Assembly (NCBI RefSeq): GCF_017315985.1
Contig: NZ_JAFLVR010000008.1
Location: 62,839-126,838 of the forward strand
DNA from: Candidatus Enterococcus murrayae
GTDB taxonomy: Bacteria; Bacillota; Bacilli; Lactobacillales; Enterococcaceae
DNA length: 64,000 nucleotides
Reading direction: 5' to 3'
This document shows, one piece after another, positions 36,212 through 45,241 of the stretch. Every line of letters begins with the position of its first letter. The first letter of the stretch is position 1. A program made the position numbers and the translations under genes. The notes under the pieces were generated by a model, which made no database searches, was not told the origin of the DNA, and saw only the letters and a program-made list of their open reading frames with translations.

Positions 36212-37399
36212 ATGGAGAATTTTGATTTTCATGTCACGACAGATATCCGCTTTGGGAAAGATCGTTTGGCTGAGCTGCCGGAAGTATTGAACCAATTTGG
36301 CAAACGAGTGCTGATCGTTTATGGCGGCGGAAGCATTAAGAAGATCGGTTTATACGATAAGGTGATGGAGCAGCTGAAGGCGAATGGCAATGAAGTCTTT
36401 GAACTAGCTGGCGTGGAACCAAATCCGCGGATTGAAACGGTGCGTCGCGGTGCTGAGATTTGCCGGAAAGAAAATGTCGATGTGGTTTTAGCAGTCGGCG
36501 GCGGTTCAACGATCGATTGTGCGAAGGTCGTAGCGGCGGCTACAAAATTTGATGGGGATGCTTGGGATTTAGTACTGCAACGTCGTAAATATCAAGGCGG
36601 GGCATTGCCATTAGTGACGATCTTGACTCTTGCTGCAACCGGCAGTGAAATGAACAGTGGGGCTGTGATTTCCAATCTTTCAACACATCAAAAATTAGGG
36701 ACCGGCAGTAAAGCGATGCTGCCTAAAGTTTCTTTCTTAGATCCGCAAAATACCTTCAGTGTCAATAAATATCAAACTGCTGCAGGCTCTGCGGATATCA
36801 TGAGCCATTTGATCGAAAACTATTTCAAACGCACAGAAGGAACAGACGTACAGGATTCTGTGTCGGAAGGCTTGATGCGTTCCGTAATCAAAAATTGTCC
36901 GATCGCATTGAACTATCCGGAAGATTATGATGCTCGTGCCAACTTGATGTGGGCTAGTACGCTGGCCTTAAATGGCTTGACTGGAAACGGCAAGCCAGGT
37001 GCTTGGTCGTGTCATCCGATGGAGCATGAGTTAAGTGCTTTTTACGATATTACTCATGGTGTCGGTTTGGCGATCTTGACACCGCGTTGGATGGAATATG
37101 CCTTAAATGATGAGACAGTCGATAAATTCGCAAACTTCGCATGGAATGTCTGGAATGTTGAAGAGAAAGTTCCGATGCTGGCGGCCCGCATCGGTATCCA
37201 AAAATTATACGACTATTTTAAAGCTTGCGGTATTCCGATGACGTTGCCTGAAGTCGGCATTGATGAGGAAAAATTTGACGCAATGGCGAAGCAAGCCGTT
37301 GATCACAGCACGATCAAAACGGATGCCTTTGTTCCGTTGGACGAAGCAGCAGTCAAAGAAATCTATACAGCGTGTCTGACAGAAAGCACTTTTGAATAA
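36212..37399 (+). CDS. Iron-containing alcohol dehydrogenase (YqhD/BdhA type)
   Basis: A 395-residue group III alcohol dehydrogenase. GGGSIKKIG near 40 and VGGGSTIDCAKV near 93 bind NAD(P). Metal ligands lie in GSADIMSHLIENYF (Asp and His near 194-198), HPMEHELSAF and DITHGVGLAI near 268-283. It likely reduces aldehydes or butanal-type carbonyls to alcohols. AGGGAGGAAATTTT precedes the ATG. Monocistronic, with a strong terminator after it. Confidence 0.92.
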   Translation: MENFDFHVTTDIRFGKDRLAELPEVLNQFGKRVLIVYGGGSIKKIGLYDKVMEQLKANGNEVFELAGVEPNPRIETVRRGAEICRKENVDVVLAVGGGSTIDCAKVVAAATKFDGDAWDLVLQRRKYQGGALPLVTILTLAATGSEMNSGAVISNLSTHQKLGTGSKAMLPKVSFLDPQNTFSVNKYQTAAGSADIMSHLIENYFKRTEGTDVQDSVSEGLMRSVIKNCPIALNYPEDYDARANLMWASTLALNGLTGNGKPGAWSCHPMEHELSAFYDITHGVGLAILTPRWMEYALNDETVDKFANFAWNVWNVEEKVPMLAARIGIQKLYDYFKACGIPMTLPEVGIDEEKFDAMAKQAVDHSTIKTDAFVPLDEAAVKEIYTACLTESTFE

Positions 37400-37402
37400 C
37401 AG

Positions 37403-37435
37403 AACGGCGACTCATGACGAGTCGCCGTTTTTATT
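37403..37435. terminator. Bidirectional terminator between ADH and acyltransferase genes
   Basis: AACGGCGACTC (37403-37413) and GAGTCGCCGTT (37419-37429) with a 5-base loop, then a T-rich tail. The stop codon of the minus-strand acyltransferase (37412-37414) lies within it, so the hairpin encodes that protein's last residues. Confidence 0.92.
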
Positions 37436-38422
37436 TGGCATAATAAAATGTAAAATCCGAGCAAGTGTTTTTTGCAGGATCTCTGAAACTTTTGGATGGG
37501 ACAGAAGATAAGTGATAAAGACGCTGCCAGCCACTAAGAGAGCCAAATGAAGTGCCGGATTTTTTTCGAATTGTGTGAATTCTACTAAGGGCGACACTAG
37601 ATAGACATGGAGCAGATAGATCGCCAAGGTCCGCTGTCCCCATTTTGTGAAAAAATGCGGCTTGTTGTTGACCAGGGCCAGAAAAACAAAGATAAACGCA
37701 AATCCTATCACGTATAAAAAGATAATCGTTAACAGGTTTTGCAGTAAAGGAACAGGAAAGAAAGCATAAGCCCGATCCCGCCATAAAAGCTCCGGCGGCA
37801 AATTGTTTTTTGTCCAAAAATAGGCATTCACGATCCCAAAGATAATGATGCCAAAGCTGATAGCCTTTCTAAAAGGAACCTTGCGGATGCGGGCAACATG
37901 ATCTGGTGTGGTGAAATAGCCGGCTAAGAAATAGGGCAGGAAGCCCAAGGTTCGAGCCATTGCCATATACGTTCCAAACTCAGTCAGGAAACCCGAAAAA
38001 ATCCCGACAATAAAGCTTAAAATTAAGATTCTTCGTACTTTTACGAGGTCTGGTAGCAATAAACGCCAGATAAACATACAATATAAGTACCAAAGGGTCC
38101 AACCCGGACTCAGGATCATGAATTGATCGATTTTACCGATAGCCAGCATGATCAGCGTTAAAATTAGATTTAACAGCAGATAAGGCACTAGGAAGGTTTC
38201 CACCGCAGTGGAGCGGCCTTTGGCTAATTTTTTTGAGAAATAACCAGAAATAAAGATAAAAACGGGCATATGGAATAGGTAGATAAAGACGTAGAGAAAC
38301 TCTCCGATCTTGTTATCTAAACGAAAATATTCCAATGCGTGTCCTAAGACCACGAGCAAAATCAAGATTCCCCGAATATTGTCGAAAAGGTATTCGCGAT
38401 TCGGTTTTGTGATTGTGGACAC
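37412..38422 (-). CDS. Acyltransferase 3 family membrane protein
   Basis: A 336-residue integral membrane protein with about ten hydrophobic segments. The N-terminus REYLFDNIRGILILLVVLGH carries the Arg and His typical of OafA/WecH-type acyltransferases; HMPVFIFISGYF near 51 is also typical. It probably O-acetylates a cell-wall or cell-surface glycan. The last residues (NGDSS) are encoded by the terminator hairpin. Confidence 0.88.
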   Translation of the reverse strand: MSTITKPNREYLFDNIRGILILLVVLGHALEYFRLDNKIGEFLYVFIYLFHMPVFIFISGYFSKKLAKGRSTAVETFLVPYLLLNLILTLIMLAIGKIDQFMILSPGWTLWYLYCMFIWRLLLPDLVKVRRILILSFIVGIFSGFLTEFGTYMAMARTLGFLPYFLAGYFTTPDHVARIRKVPFRKAISFGIIIFGIVNAYFWTKNNLPPELLWRDRAYAFFPVPLLQNLLTIIFLYVIGFAFIFVFLALVNNKPHFFTKWGQRTLAIYLLHVYLVSPLVEFTQFEKNPALHLALLVAGSVFITYLLSHPKVSEILQKTLARILHFIMPNKNGDSS

Positions 38423-38537
38423 CTCCTTCAGATTCCGTTATGCTTAAGAAGCAGACTATGATGGTCTACTTTGTCTATTGTAGCATGAAAAGTCGAGTTC
38501 TATGGGATTATCTTGGAATTATTTGGAGGATACAGCG

Positions 38538-39410
38538 ATGCGCTATTCAGCGAAATTTGTCAAAAATGTTTTTAAAGTGATCAATATGAAAAAACTTGTA
38601 GGGGCAACGATGGTCGCTCCGCCAAAGCGGCGACGCCTAATTACTCGTCAGCTTTCTCAAACGGATATCCCACAAAAAATCACAGAGATCGATGGGCATC
38701 AGTTGATCACGTTATTTCCCGGACACCCGACGAAGCGCCATGTGTTCTATCTGCATGGGGGCGGTTATGCATTAGAGGCTTCCCCGTTTCATAAAGAGAT
38801 CCAAGAACGGTTCGTTAAGCGCTATAATCTAAAAGTTAGTTACTTTGATTATCCTCTGGCACCGGAAAATACGGCGGAGAAAACCGTGCCTTTAACGGAG
38901 ATGGCCTTTAGACAATTAACTTATTTGTATCCGGATGACTGCTTTTTCTTGTTTGGTGATTCCGCAGGCGGCGGCTTGGCAATGAGTTTGGCTCAGCATC
39001 TGCGCAATATTGCTCTGCCGAAACGCCCAAAAAAAATGGCATTGGCGTCACCCTGGCTGGATGCTTCCTTAAGCGACCCGCGTTCACAGGAGCTTCAAGA
39101 AAAGGACGTCCTGTTGGAAAAAGATCTGTTAGCTGAAGCAGGCGAGAACTATGCCGGCGAGCTGCCTTTAACAGACCCAATGGTTTCACCTATCTACGGA
39201 AATTTCGATGATTTGGGTGAATTATTGGTAGTGGCAGGAACAGATGAAATTCTGTATCCGGATGTATTACGTCTAAAGGATCGGATCAAGCGCAGTCAGA
39301 AAACAACCATGCATTTGGAAGTGGTAGAAGGCATGATGCATGATTTTGTCGTTTACCCATTGAAAGAATCGCTCCCGTATGTTGATCAAATCGGGGAGTT
39401 TTACCAGTAA
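38538..39410 (+). CDS. HSL-family alpha/beta hydrolase (lipase/esterase)
   Basis: A 290-residue esterase. HGGGYAL near 74 is the oxyanion hole, GDSAGGGLA near 139 the nucleophile, GTDEILYPD near 234 the Asp and MMHDF near 265 the His. ATG at 38538 has TTGGAGGATAC upstream; a frame from 38502 overlaps it. Followed by a VTT-domain protein on the same strand. Confidence 0.88.
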   Translation: MRYSAKFVKNVFKVINMKKLVGATMVAPPKRRRLITRQLSQTDIPQKITEIDGHQLITLFPGHPTKRHVFYLHGGGYALEASPFHKEIQERFVKRYNLKVSYFDYPLAPENTAEKTVPLTEMAFRQLTYLYPDDCFFLFGDSAGGGLAMSLAQHLRNIALPKRPKKMALASPWLDASLSDPRSQELQEKDVLLEKDLLAEAGENYAGELPLTDPMVSPIYGNFDDLGELLVVAGTDEILYPDVLRLKDRIKRSQKTTMHLEVVEGMMHDFVVYPLKESLPYVDQIGEFYQ

Positions 39411-39455
39411 TGACTGCTTCATGTTAGGAGCAATACACTTGATAGGAGGGGAAGG

Positions 39456-40070
39456 ATGGCACAAAAATCACGTTCACGCGCACCATGGCAGCAGAAGGTA
39501 ATCCAAATACTGCCTGTCATTGGTTTAGCGGCGTTTGTTTTTATATTGATCTACACACGACGCTCCGGGATGTTTAGCTCGGTAGCGGATCTGCAACATT
39601 TTATCAGGAATTTTGGTAACTTTGCTATTGCAGCCTTCATCGTCGTGCAAGCGATCCAGCCGATCATTCCTTTTCTGCCTGGTGGGATTGCGACGATTGT
39701 TGGAATGCTGATGTTTGGCAATATTCCTGGGATTATATATAGTTATATTGGACTGGTGATAGGAGAAATCGGCCTGTTCTTATTGGTACGACGCTTTGGT
39801 CCAAAGTTTGCCCGTCTTGTTTTGTCTGAGAAGAATTTTCAAAAATTTGAAGCGACTTTACAGGGGCATACACAGGACATCAAGAAATTGTTGATCATCT
39901 GCTTCATTTTTCCATTCTTACCAGACGACCTGACGTGTCTGGTGGCGGGAATGACCGATCTTTCTTTTCGGGAGTACCTGAAGATCATTTTGCTATTTAA
40001 GCTTTGGTCTGTGGGAGCATATGGCTACTTCTGTCTGTTTGTCTTGAACAAAACGTTGACTGGTATGTAG
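39456..40070 (+). CDS. TVP38/TMEM64 (VTT domain) membrane protein
   Basis: A 204-residue protein with about five or six hydrophobic segments. FLPGGIATIVGMLMFGNIPG near 73-92 and FPFLPDDLTCLVAGMTDLSF near 151-170 match the VTT/SNARE-associated (DedA-like) domain. Such proteins act in membrane homeostasis or lipid scrambling; role here unknown. GGAGGGGAAGG precedes the ATG. Confidence 0.88.
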   Translation: MAQKSRSRAPWQQKVIQILPVIGLAAFVFILIYTRRSGMFSSVADLQHFIRNFGNFAIAAFIVVQAIQPIIPFLPGGIATIVGMLMFGNIPGIIYSYIGLVIGEIGLFLLVRRFGPKFARLVLSEKNFQKFEATLQGHTQDIKKLLIICFIFPFLPDDLTCLVAGMTDLSFREYLKIILLFKLWSVGAYGYFCLFVLNKTLTGM

Positions 40071-40082
40071 AATAATCAAGAA

Positions 40083-40118
40083 AGAGAACTGATTTTTTTT
40101 AAATCAGTTCTTTATTAT
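40083..40118 (+). terminator. Rho-independent terminator after the VTT gene
   Basis: AGAACTGATTT and AAATCAGTTCT with a T-rich loop, then TTATTAT. Confidence 0.8.
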
Positions 40119-40138
40119 AGTGTTTGGGAGGAAATAGC

Positions 40139-41089
40139 ATGATTCGTTATGGGATTTTAAGTACCGCACAAGTGGTTCCGCGTTTTGTGGCGGGAGTAAA
40201 AGAGAGTAAGGAAGGCATCGTTTCAGCGATCGCCTCGCGAGGAATCGAAAAGGCCCAAAAAATGGCGCAGGAATTAGATATTCCCAATGCTTTTGGCAGC
40301 TATGAAGAGCTGTGTCAAAGCGAAGATGTCGATATCGTGTATGTGGCGGTCTATAATAAGGCACATTATGAAGCGGCAAAATTGGCATTATTGAATCATA
40401 AGCATGTTTTGTTGGAAAAGCCTTTTACTATGACGCTTGCACAAGCAGAAGAGCTATTTGCGATCGCCGAAGAACGCAAGCTGTTCTTGATGGAAGCTCA
40501 AAAAGCTCTTTTTTTGCCAATCACCCATCAAATTCAGCAAATCATTCAAGCGGGAAAAATCGGTGCCGTTCGATGGTTGGACTCGGTAACGGCGTATCCC
40601 AACATTGATCATATTTCTTGGTTTCGTGATCTGAGTGCGGGTGGCGGTATCTTTCGCGGTGCGGGAACCTATCCGTTAGAATACATGCAGCATTTACTAA
40701 AGGCCTCGCCAGCTGAGTTCAAGGGAACATTGACTTTTCCAGAAGGGCAATCGGATGCTCAGGCACAAGTAACATTGAGCTTTCCCAATGGCGTGTTGGG
40801 CACCATCTTTTTGACGGTTGATTTAGATTTACCCAAACAGATGATTATTTATGGGGACAAGGGCAAAATCATTGTTCCTGATTTTTGGAAGACGGACACT
40901 GCTGAGATTGAGTATCGGGATGGCCAGCGGGAAACATTGCACAGCAGCCAGAACAGCGAATTTGTTTTTGAAGTGGATCATGTGAATGCGTGTTTGAAGC
41001 AAGGACGGCTAGAAAGTCCAGTTGTCACAAAGGAGCTGACCTTAAAAACAGTAGCGATGACTGAAGCAATCTATAAAAGCAATCTATAA
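40139..41089 (+). CDS. Gfo/Idh/MocA-family oxidoreductase
   Basis: A 316-residue NAD(P)-dependent oxidoreductase. N-terminal Rossmann MIRYGILSTAQVVPRFVAG, the family EKPF motif (VLLEKPFTM near 91-99, Lys catalytic), and the C-terminal beta-sheet domain with GGIFRGAGTYPLEYM near 173. Likely acts on a sugar or sugar-derived diol; substrate unknown. ATG at 40139 follows TGGGAGGAAATAGC. Confidence 0.88.
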   Translation: MIRYGILSTAQVVPRFVAGVKESKEGIVSAIASRGIEKAQKMAQELDIPNAFGSYEELCQSEDVDIVYVAVYNKAHYEAAKLALLNHKHVLLEKPFTMTLAQAEELFAIAEERKLFLMEAQKALFLPITHQIQQIIQAGKIGAVRWLDSVTAYPNIDHISWFRDLSAGGGIFRGAGTYPLEYMQHLLKASPAEFKGTLTFPEGQSDAQAQVTLSFPNGVLGTIFLTVDLDLPKQMIIYGDKGKIIVPDFWKTDTAEIEYRDGQRETLHSSQNSEFVFEVDHVNACLKQGRLESPVVTKELTLKTVAMTEAIYKSNL

Positions 41090-41105
41090 AAACAATCAAA
41101 AGTGA

Positions 41106-41135
41106 TTGTCAAAGGCTACATGGATGTGCTATAGT
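41106..41135 (+). promoter_or_regulatory. Promoter of the orphan RNA
   Basis: TTGTCA (41106-41111), an 18-bp spacer and TATAGT (41130-41135). A purine at about 41143 is the likely start. Confidence 0.6.
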
Positions 41136-41142
41136 TTGTCTC

Positions 41143-41317
41143 ATGCGACGAGTCGAGTGGATCTGAAAAATGATCCTTCGATACCAGAGGCACAATGACG
41201 CAAGTCACCTGTCGGATTTCAGGGTGTCGGAAAGAAGCTTAGTGGACGAAGAACCTTTCTATCAAATTTTTGATACTGGTGAACCCCTCTTAGAATTTAT
41301 TCTAAGAGGGGTTTTTT
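41143..41317 (+). ncRNA. Orphan structured RNA candidate (~175 nt), family not recognised
   Basis: It has a promoter at one end and a perfect 14-bp terminator (AACCCCTCTTAGAA / TTCTAAGAGGGGTT, 41282-41313) plus T6 at the other. Inside, visible stems are GGATC-loop-GATCC (41159-41176), TGAC-GCAA-GTCA with a GNRA tetraloop (near 41198-41209), CCTG-loop-CAGG (near 41211-41226), and CGATACC pairing with GGTGTCG to close the last two into a junction. No gene follows on this strand before the convergent Mga-like gene, so it is not an obvious riboswitch. I did not recognise 6S, SRP, RNase P, tmRNA or a T-box. Confidence 0.6.
41282..41317 (+). terminator. Terminator of the orphan RNA
   Basis: A perfect 14-bp stem with a 4-base loop (TTTA), followed by TTTTTT. 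Confidence 0.92.
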
Positions 41318-41384
41318 CATATCTACTATTCTGCTAAACATCTTGTTCAAAAATAAAGGATTCTGCTCAAATGCAATACATTAC

Positions 41385-41490
41385 AAAAAGCAGAACTGGC
41401 AGCTAGCTCAGTATAGAGGAGATTTTTTAGAACCAAAAAAATTTATTTTCGTACGCCTACCATTTTTCTAATCACGCTAAAGTATGAAGA
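41385..41490 (-). repeat. Dispersed ~150-bp repeat, inverted copy in the gad-side gap
   Basis: On the minus strand it reads GATTAGAAAAATGGTAGGCG, then an A/T-rich hairpin-like part with TTTTTTTGG, then CTGCCAGTTCTGCTTTTTG, in the order seen in copies at 23.6 and 56.3 kb. It lies between the orphan RNA terminator and the Mga-like gene terminator. The 41577-41701 rest of the gap shows nothing recognisable. Confidence 0.65.
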
Positions 41491-41498
41491 AAAACTGG

Positions 41499-41538
41499 CA
41501 AAAAAAAAGACGATCGAATATGTCGGTCGATCGTCTTT
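41499..41538 (-). terminator. Terminator for the Mga-like regulator gene
   Basis: AAAGACGATCGA (41506-41517) and TCGATCGTCTTT (41527-41538) form a perfect 12-bp stem; the A-run at 41499-41508 is a T-run on the minus strand. An adjacent CAGTTAGTTT / AAACTAACTG inverted repeat (41541-41576) lies between it and the gene. Confidence 0.82.
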
Positions 41539-41701
41539 GTCAGTTAGTTTTTAATTTTGGAAAGAGAAACTAACTGAGGACAGTATAGCATAAAAGCAGT
41601 TTTTACTTTCGAGGACATTTATCGGCCAAGCGGCAGTTTAGCCGGCTCATTCTCTGAAATGAACAAAAAGTTAGATTTATGCTCTGAAACTGTGCGTAAT
41701 T

Positions 41702-43210
41702 TTAGTTTAATTGCGGCTGTTTATTTTTTTGAATCATGATTTTTCGAACCATCGCTTGAAAATTTTTCAAGTCTTCATACTTGTCTTTGCACTCCAAAAA
41801 GAGGATCGGCTTGTTTTTACTATTTTGGACTGGGAAGAATTTATTGGTACTGATGATCAAATCGACGGATTCATCTGCCAGTAAAAAACGATTAGGATCA
41901 ACAAAGTTCAATTTGACTAGACCGCCAGTACTTTTCGTAAAGAATTTTTTTAGCCAAATAGAATTGAACTCGCCCTTTGAATCGTCGATGAAGATCGATA
42001 ATTCGTATTCTGTCATAAATTCATTGGCGATGCTCAAGGCCGCGTAAAGAAAGATCGCGTAGTCAAGCTGGGAATAGATCAAACTATTTCGCGGACAAAT
42101 GGATTCAAAACGCAGGCGTAGGTTTTCTTGGACGATTGCCATGTCCTCGGGATAAAGATTGTAATGCTCACCGATCGGTACATAGTTGTAAAAGCTTTTG
42201 AATAATAGTCGTGTGTGAATGACATACAGTTCCTTTTCCAACTCCTCATAGTCAAATTGGAAGTGGTTAAAGAGCAGGCCAATATTCTGAAAGAAAAATT
42301 GATTGGCTTGATAAATATTGGAGTCGATTTCTTTGTGGTACTTTTTAAGCGCTTGATAGAATTTATTGTTTCGATAAAAGACCATTTTTGATTGTAGGAA
42401 TAATAGCATAAAGCACAATTCATCTTTGAAATTTGGATAGGCCAGCACATTTTCTTCAGTAATAAAATCGAAATGCTGGACGAATTCGTTCCCAATGAGG
42501 ATCGACTCGATCGGCAGTTCATTGTTTTTGATCTTTTGATCAGCTAAATAGCGAATCAGTGTAATGTCTACTAGATAGTCATATTGAACCTTGGTGATGG
42601 GATCGATTTGATCAGCTAATAAAAAACTAAGCTTCTCAAAAATAAAATTTTTCTCTGGTGAGTTTTCAATATTGAAGGGGTGACCATAACCGCCGTACAG
42701 CTGCCAAAAGAAACTCAAAAAGAACAGGCGAATGGTTGGCTCCAGCCCGGATAATACTAGCTCGCCATTTCGGATATGAAGATCGATATTCGCTTCTTTA
42801 AGGAAATCCCGGACCTCATACACATCCTTTTTCAAGGTCGAATAGCTTAAATTATAGGTATCCATCAAAGAATCCATGGTATTTTCTTTGTTTAGCAGCA
42901 GACCTTCAAGCAGGTCGATCTTGATGGAAATATGATAGATGGCTAAGGATAATTCTTTATTTTCAGCGTAGCTGCTTTGAATGATTTGGTAGCTTCGATC
43001 TGAGAGAACAAGAGGGGCAGAGCCGATTCGTTTGCCCACCTCATCGGACAGTACCGTTAAGCGGTCCAAATATTTTAATGTCGTTCGTTTCTCAAAGCCG
43101 ACCTGCTCTGAGATTTCATTGATATCGTGGAAGCCGGGATTCTCTTTTAAATAGGTGAAAATAGCGAAAAGCGCCTGACTTTCAAAATCCAATAATACAT
43201 CAATGCTCAT
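41702..43210 (-). CDS. Mga-like transcriptional regulator
   Basis: A 502-residue regulator. An N-terminal winged HTH (DINEISEQVGFEKRTTLKYL near 27-46) is followed by a second HTH-like region (SYSTLKKDVYEVRDFL near 124), a long helical PRD-like middle, and a C-terminal EIIB-like part. This layout is of the Mga/AtxA family, whose activity PTS phosphorylation can modulate. ATG at 43208-43210 has AAAGGAGTG upstream; a frame from 43231 contains that site. It is divergent from gadC across a 520-bp gap, so control of the gad operon is a reasonable inference; other gad loci use Rgg-type GadR instead. Confidence 0.8.
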   Translation of the reverse strand: MSIDVLLDFESQALFAIFTYLKENPGFHDINEISEQVGFEKRTTLKYLDRLTVLSDEVGKRIGSAPLVLSDRSYQIIQSSYAENKELSLAIYHISIKIDLLEGLLLNKENTMDSLMDTYNLSYSTLKKDVYEVRDFLKEANIDLHIRNGELVLSGLEPTIRLFFLSFFWQLYGGYGHPFNIENSPEKNFIFEKLSFLLADQIDPITKVQYDYLVDITLIRYLADQKIKNNELPIESILIGNEFVQHFDFITEENVLAYPNFKDELCFMLLFLQSKMVFYRNNKFYQALKKYHKEIDSNIYQANQFFFQNIGLLFNHFQFDYEELEKELYVIHTRLLFKSFYNYVPIGEHYNLYPEDMAIVQENLRLRFESICPRNSLIYSQLDYAIFLYAALSIANEFMTEYELSIFIDDSKGEFNSIWLKKFFTKSTGGLVKLNFVDPNRFLLADESVDLIISTNKFFPVQNSKNKPILFLECKDKYEDLKNFQAMVRKIMIQKNKQPQLN

Positions 43211-43235
43211 GAATGAACACTCCTTTTTCATAATA

Positions 43236-43296
43236 GGGATTCATTTTTAATAGATAGAACTCGTCTGATTTTCATGCCGCATACCATTTTCTTCAC
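43236..43296 (-). repeat. Dispersed repeat, partial inverted copy before the Mga-like gene
   Basis: On the minus strand it reads AAAATGGTATGCGGCATGAA, then ATTAAAAATGAATCCCTATT before the AAAGGAGTG of the regulator. The first block is nearly identical to GAATGGTATACGGCATGAAA of the 56-kb tandem array. Confidence 0.65.
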
Positions 43297-43440
43297 AGGC
43301 GAAAACGGACCGATTGGCATCCTCCAAGTTCAACAGTATAAGGGGACAGCATTAAAGGAGGACTAAGGACTATGTGAAAGTTGATTTAGAGATGTCTGCG
43401 AGGATTCTCTTTTTTTTAGGCTTTATTTGTGAGGTCTATC

Positions 43441-43495
43441 ATTTGCTGCAAAAAAAGGGACGGTTTGTTCCAAAAATTTGCGGTGATTTGCTGCA
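43441..43495. repeat. Direct repeat ATTTGCTGCA in the Mga-like/gadC gap
   Basis: ATTTGCTGCA occurs at 43441-43450 and 43486-43495, 45 bp apart, upstream of the gadC promoter. Mga-type regulators often bind such spaced sites; binding is inference. I saw no gene in 43211-43730. Confidence 0.5.
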
Positions 43496-43642
43496 CAATT
43501 CAGACCTTTTTCTTTTTTTCTTAAAAAGCGTTTTTATATTGTGAGAAAAGACGAGAGAAAGTGGCGATGAATAAAGGGTTTCTGCCATTATGATGGGAGT
43601 ATTTCTTTTAATAAACCTTCTAATAGAGGGCTGAAACACGGT

Positions 43643-43670
43643 TTGACTTTGATTTATATAAGGCTAATAT
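43643..43670 (+). promoter_or_regulatory. gadC promoter
   Basis: TTGACT (43643-43648), a 16-bp spacer and TAATAT (43665-43670), 60 bp before the gadC ATG. Confidence 0.55.
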
Positions 43671-43730
43671 GATGGCTGTAGTTCGGAAGTGCGCACTTCG
43701 ATTGCAATGAATTTAAAGGATGTGTCACAA

Positions 43731-45206
43731 ATGAATAACGAAGAGAAGACCACCTCTTTAAGCGATCATAACCAGCTTACAGGTGTTCAATTGTTCTCAA
43801 TGACTACTTCAATGGTCATGACTGTCTACGGGTTTGCGGCTTTTGCTAAACAAGGACCAACAGCTTTGTTCTTCCTATTTTTAGCAGGTATTCTATGGTT
43901 TATTCCCGTAACACGTTCCGCTGGTGAAATGGCTTCGATCGATGGTTGGAGCAAAGGCGGGATCTTTACTTGGGGACGTCACATGTTAGGGGAACGTCTT
44001 GGTTGGTCAGCACTATTTTATCAATGGATCCATATTACTGTTGGTATGTGTACCATGATGTATTTCATCATTGGTTGTTTATCAATCACGTTCAATGTTC
44101 CAGTTATCAATACGAATCCATTGTTCAAATTCATCATTATGATGGTCATTTTGTGGGGCTTGATCTTCGCACAACAACGAGGAACAAAGATCACAGGGAA
44201 AATCGCGCAATGGAGTTTTACGATTGGTGTCATTATTCCAGTCTTTCTATTATTGTTTTTAACGATCACTTATTTGGTTAAGGGCAATCCAATGCTGATC
44301 AAAATCAATCCGCATACGATCCTGCCATCAAGCTGGAGCGGTAATGTATTAGTTGGATTTGTTCCATTTATCTTAGCCTTTGCGGGTGCTGAAGGATCAG
44401 CGACTCACGTAAAAGATTTAAAGAAACCTTCTGTTTATCCGAAAGTCATGATGGCTTTGGCGATTTGTGCGATTGCATCTGATATTATCGGAACAATCTC
44501 AATCGGAGCCACGATTCCAAACGCTAAAATCCAATTAAGTACAGGGATTGTTTATGCTTATGGGGCTTTGGTCCAACAATTTCCATGGATCAATGTTGTC
44601 TTTATTGAACGTTTAATTGGGCTATTACTTGCGATCGGAATCATCGGCGAAATCAGCAGCTGGGTCGTTGGACCAAATGCTGGGATGTATGAAGCGGCTA
44701 AAGAGGGGTATTTGCCAGAACGTTTCGCAAAAACGAATGCTTACGGCGTTGAAACGAATGTTATGGTCTTGCAAGGTGTGATCGTTTCGATCATGGCTGC
44801 ACTATTGACTTTCGGTGCTGGCGGCGATAAATCAAATCTTTCATTCCAAACAGCGATGAGTTTGACCGTTGCATTGTATACCTTAATGTATATGCTGATG
44901 TTCGTTACTTATTTGGTTTTAGTATTCAAACATGACGATTTGAATCGGACATTCCGTGCCGCAAAATCAAAAGTAATGCGTGTCATCATGGGTGTTTTAG
45001 GTCTCGTTTTATCAGCTTTCGGGTTTATCGTAACATTCTTCCCGCCAGCTGCTTACAGTGCACAGCAAAAACATACGTACCTAACATTGTTGTTGACCGC
45101 GTTTGTTGTTGTTTTCTTCATTCCATTGATCATGTATCAATTCCATGGAAACTGGACACTTCATCATCATGATAAATCTGGAGATTTACATCACCAAGCT
45201 CATTAA
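43731..45206 (+). CDS. gadC: Glutamate:GABA antiporter
   Basis: Imports glutamate and exports GABA made by GadB, giving acid resistance. A 491-residue APC-family membrane protein with about twelve hydrophobic segments; GLIFAQQRGTKITGKIAQWS and the AGAEGSATHVKDLKKPSVYP stretch are typical. The His-rich C-terminus (WTLHHHDKSGDLHHQAH) suits the pH-sensing C-plug known from E. coli GadC. ATG at 43731 has AAAGGATGTG upstream; a frame from 43689 lacks support. It is followed 35 bp later by gadB. Confidence 0.93.
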   Translation: MNNEEKTTSLSDHNQLTGVQLFSMTTSMVMTVYGFAAFAKQGPTALFFLFLAGILWFIPVTRSAGEMASIDGWSKGGIFTWGRHMLGERLGWSALFYQWIHITVGMCTMMYFIIGCLSITFNVPVINTNPLFKFIIMMVILWGLIFAQQRGTKITGKIAQWSFTIGVIIPVFLLLFLTITYLVKGNPMLIKINPHTILPSSWSGNVLVGFVPFILAFAGAEGSATHVKDLKKPSVYPKVMMALAICAIASDIIGTISIGATIPNAKIQLSTGIVYAYGALVQQFPWINVVFIERLIGLLLAIGIIGEISSWVVGPNAGMYEAAKEGYLPERFAKTNAYGVETNVMVLQGVIVSIMAALLTFGAGGDKSNLSFQTAMSLTVALYTLMYMLMFVTYLVLVFKHDDLNRTFRAAKSKVMRVIMGVLGLVLSAFGFIVTFFPPAAYSAQQKHTYLTLLLTAFVVVFFIPLIMYQFHGNWTLHHHDKSGDLHHQAH

Positions 45207-45241
45207 CAATAGTCAGATAAAATTACAAGGGGATTATCAAT

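Noticed and set aside
41143-41317. Riboswitch or T-box
   Set aside because: No T-box AGGGTGG element or recognised aptamer sequence, and no downstream gene on the same strand.
41170-41337. 55-codon ORF across the orphan RNA and its terminator
   Set aside because: No ribosome binding site, it reads through a perfect terminator hairpin, and the sequence is better explained by RNA stems.
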